64,000 bases of DNA from Cinclus cinclus (Eukaryota; Chordata; Aves; Passeriformes; Cinclidae): assembly GCF_963662255.1 (NCBI RefSeq), contig NC_085046.1:134707392-134771391 (forward strand), in the 5' to 3' direction. The notes under the pieces were generated by a model. That model saw only the letters and a program-made list of their open reading frames with translations, was not told the origin of the DNA and searched no databases. A program made the position numbers and the translations under genes. Shown here in pieces: positions 61,009-64,000 of this stretch (positions are counted from its first letter, which is position 1; each line of letters starts with the position of its first letter).

Positions 61009-64000
61009 CAAAAACTCCAGCATCAGGCAATTAGATAGACTTTCCTTGTCAAAAACCCCTTAGTAATCCCATTGTAAAGGTTGTAGGCATAGCCAGCCGG
61101 TGGAACACATTCCACATTTTGTAAAGTTTGGCTAAGAAGGCACAATATACATGATTAGTTAAAAAGGTAAATAAAATCCAGCTGTCTGTACATGTGTTAT
61201 TGAGTTCAAAAAATTCTTAAAAGACACATGAAAATATGCCAGTGTTTGAGGACACTTCCTTCCACATTCCCAAACATGGAGTACAACTTAAGCAACACAT
61301 ATTTGCCACAGCTTAAGACATTGACACTCTTGTCATTCATCCCTGTGTGACCAAACCAGACTTCTTGCCTTCACTTTTCAACTTTTTAATTTCTCTTGAG
61401 TATTCTGGTCGACATTTTGATTATCTGAATCCCCAGCTCTCATTTTCTCTCAGGTCTTCTAAGATTCCTCTGCTTCATTAATCATGTATGTTCCTGAGGT
61501 TGATTTATCTCAATTGCTGGTACCCCTACTGCAGTAGAAGGAAGGTTCACACTTCACTTTTAAGCCAGTAACTCCAAAGAGAAGTCTAAAAGCTCAAATC
61601 AGTAGTGAAAAGACATCTGACAAAGTCTATGAGGAATAAGTAGGCAACTTTATCTTTACATTAGAATGCTATAGTTCACATTTCATCAGGAAAAAGTACA
61701 GTGATGTCTCAGTAAAAAAAAATACAATGTTCTCTTGTCTGCAGTCAGTGATGGTGACTTATTGCAAACTAAGAACCTTTTGCCAGATAATTGAAGCCAG
61801 TAAAATGCTTTGTGGAGTCACTGGAATAGAATGGCTATAGTGCTCACTTTTGAGTAACTGTACTTCAAAGACAAGCCCAAGATTTTATGATGCTGTTTGC
61901 TTTCAATCTATGGTAAAGCCCTTACATTTAAAATAACTCAAATGAAAACCAACCTGATAAGACAGGAAACAAGAAAAATAACTTTTGATTTGGAATAAAT
62001 TAGTTTTGACTCAAAAGTTCTTTGACATTGGTCTTTGGACCTGGGAACCATTCATTACTGGCTGAGCTGGAGTTGTCCTGTTCCTGGGGCAGCTGTCTCT
62101 TTAAGTTATCTGAATCTCCAGTGGCAGGGGAGGAAAGAAAGTCTCTAACATAAGTTCTTTTAAATAAATATATTTCCACAGGACATTATGCTTTATTCAA
62201 ATCATCAGTTATCTATCAGAAGACCTTTCCACTGTAAAATATCCAGCCAGCCTTTTTTTTGAAATGGTAGGTGTTGTCTGGAAAAGCCAGAACAGTACCT
62301 CTAGAGTATGTTTGAGACCTTCATTCAGGGGATAGTATTCTAGAGTTCTGCCTGCTCAAGTCTTTGGGAAAAAATCAGTGCAAGAGTATTCCCAAATGAG
62401 TATTAATGGCTCAGCACAGGACATAAAATTAAGTCTCTTTAATAAGAACTTTACTGTATTTGGGTGATAATGTTCTTCGTATGGCTAAATGATGGACGGT
62501 GTAGACACAATTTTAGAGTAGTGCAAAGGACATTCTATCTGCCCATCTTCTGAAAAGTGGCTGCAGATGTGCCTGTGTCTGGACGTCAGTGAGGTTAATC
62601 AGCTGAACCACTGACATCTGTTTATGGGAAAACTACAACTAGGGCATGGAAAACCAGCTGGAGTATAAAATCTAAAGTGCTTGCAAAGGGTCATCAAATC
62701 AGAAGCAAACAAAAATGCTCATACAGATTTGAACATGCAAAGAAAGAATAAAAAATGCAGACATGGCTTGATGCATGCTTAGAGGCATGGAGCAGCTCAG
62801 AGCAAATGTGCACATTTCCTGCTTGTAGCTTTTCATCTTGTATCTCCTTTTTCCCTTAATGAAGACACTGGAAGTCAGAGGGATACATTGTGCTTTTGGC
62901 AGAATAATTAATTTAATTTCTTCAATTTCTTTATTTTTAATGTAAATAGATCAGATCCCCTTTCAGCATCTTCTATGACAAATGTCCTAAAAATAAGGTG
63001 ATGAAGCCACTGCCTTCAGTCTGTCCAGATATGTATTAGAAAGCATTCACAAATCTGAAAAACTTGACATTTTGCTGGTGAATATAGGATCACTGCAAGA
63101 TCTGTGCAAAAATGGCACAGGTGGTGATGGGTTGATGTCTCACCGTACATAGCAGAATGATTTTTATGCTGAGCTGATATGGCAAAGTTCTAGAACTATT
63201 GTGCTTCCTTACAGATGCTACCCAAACCAAAAGGCATCCTGTTAACTCTTCTGTGCATACTGTAGGGACCTTTATATGTATGTATGAGAACAGTTCTTCC
63301 CCTGTAATCCCAGGTCATGTGTCCAGACCTCTGAGTGCTTTGCACTTCAGACACGATGAAAGCTGTAGCTCTTCACAAGCAGTTACATAGAAGTGGGCTT
63401 CTAGTCTTACCTGTCTTGCCAATTGCCTCTGAAACTGATACAAGGTTCTTAAAGAGCGGATCTGGGGCTCCAGGTTTGCATCCTGAAACTATACTTGGCA
63501 ATAATTGCACCACAAAGATTCTGTTTCTAAAGAAAGGCTCATTAAGGAAGTGACACAAGTGGCTTATTAAAGAGTGACAGATCTTCAGCATATCTAACAC
63601 CAGACCTCTTGCAAAGTACCAGTGCCTTCATGTTTAGCCTCTGGCATTGAGCTTAAAGGTTTGGGACCAGAGACACACATCATACATAAAAGTAGTTCTG
63701 AGTCCAGGAGTGCATCATCCAGGACCTGGCACAGTGGCCATACTAGTTCCTAAAACATACCGACATTAAATATCCTTACTCAACCTAGAAGAAAGGTGTG
63801 AAGCTTGGTGTACTAAAAAAGTTCACAAGGTTGTCTTAGATCCCTTCACAGGCAATAAAGAAATTGAGGGAAATATTTTTGAACAGTCATAACTTCACTC
63901 TTAGTTCCTTGGAAAAAATAACCAGGCAGTTGTTGATAAAGAATTGAATCACATAAGACAATTTCTTCTGCATGTGTAATCTCTCTGTGAGTATAAATCA
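61009..64000. other. Unassigned AT-rich DNA to the end of the window
   Basis: No gene, RNA or mobile element is recognised. The longest frames are about 75 codons at 63199-63600, overlapping on both strands without similarity to known proteins. Confidence 0.45.

Noticed and set aside
1..64000. CRISPR arrays, bacterial operons, phage or plasmid features, mitochondrial insertions, rRNA genes
   Set aside because: None is present: no spaced identical repeats, no ribosome-binding-site-led gene runs, no rRNA or mitochondrial gene text. The repeat content is that of a bird nuclear genome.

Overview
The window looks like avian nuclear DNA: an AT-rich gene desert or large intron with no host protein-coding gene that I can recognise. 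The case for a bird rests on repeats. There are about a dozen CR1 LINE pieces with the typical bird 3' end (HWNRLP and VQRRATK protein remnants, tails such as 'TTCCAACC...TTCTATG'), a set of avian-type ERV long terminal repeats (LTRs), and an ERVL-like pol remnant. No bacterial features (operons, Shine-Dalgarno sites, CRISPR, rRNA) are present. A neoavian bird is a reasonable guess, but the species cannot be fixed from sequence alone. All family assignments are from memory of the families; no search was run.

Layout. 1-15.5 kb: mostly unassigned AT-rich DNA with an ancient CR1/L3-like LINE (about 2.9-3.8 kb), a young CR1 3' end (5.5-5.8 kb) and an antisense CR1 split by an ERVK-like solo LTR with a 6-bp target duplication (7.26-8.1 kb). 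15.65-15.95 kb: a short CpG-rich island containing a near-consensus RE1 (REST/NRSF) site. This is the best candidate regulatory element in the window. 19.4-20.5 kb: an ERVL-type LTR. 20.7-29 kb: a scatter of CR1 pieces on both strands plus T/G simple repeats. 30.1-33.4 kb: an ERV-rich block that starts with a 1.5-kb solo LTR flanked by exact 5-bp duplications and ends with a second LTR. 33.4-46.4 kb: long stretches with almost no recognisable repeat. 46.4-48.8 kb: an antisense, decayed ERVL-like pol. 48.8-54.5 kb: unassigned. 54.5-57.0 kb: the longest CR1 copy, interrupted by an antisense LTR. 59.5-60.1 kb: a second ERVK-like solo LTR with an exact 6-bp duplication. 60.5-61.0 kb: an antisense LTR remnant. 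The rest is unassigned.

There is no gene network to describe. The content is layered retroelement history (old L3/CR1, then CR1, then LTR insertions into CR1) around one CpG island. I found no convincing undescribed biological system. The observations most worth following are the RE1-bearing CpG island, the nested LTR-in-CR1 insertions, a perfected hairpin inside a CR1 tail, and one small exon-like segment at 11.65-11.72 kb.
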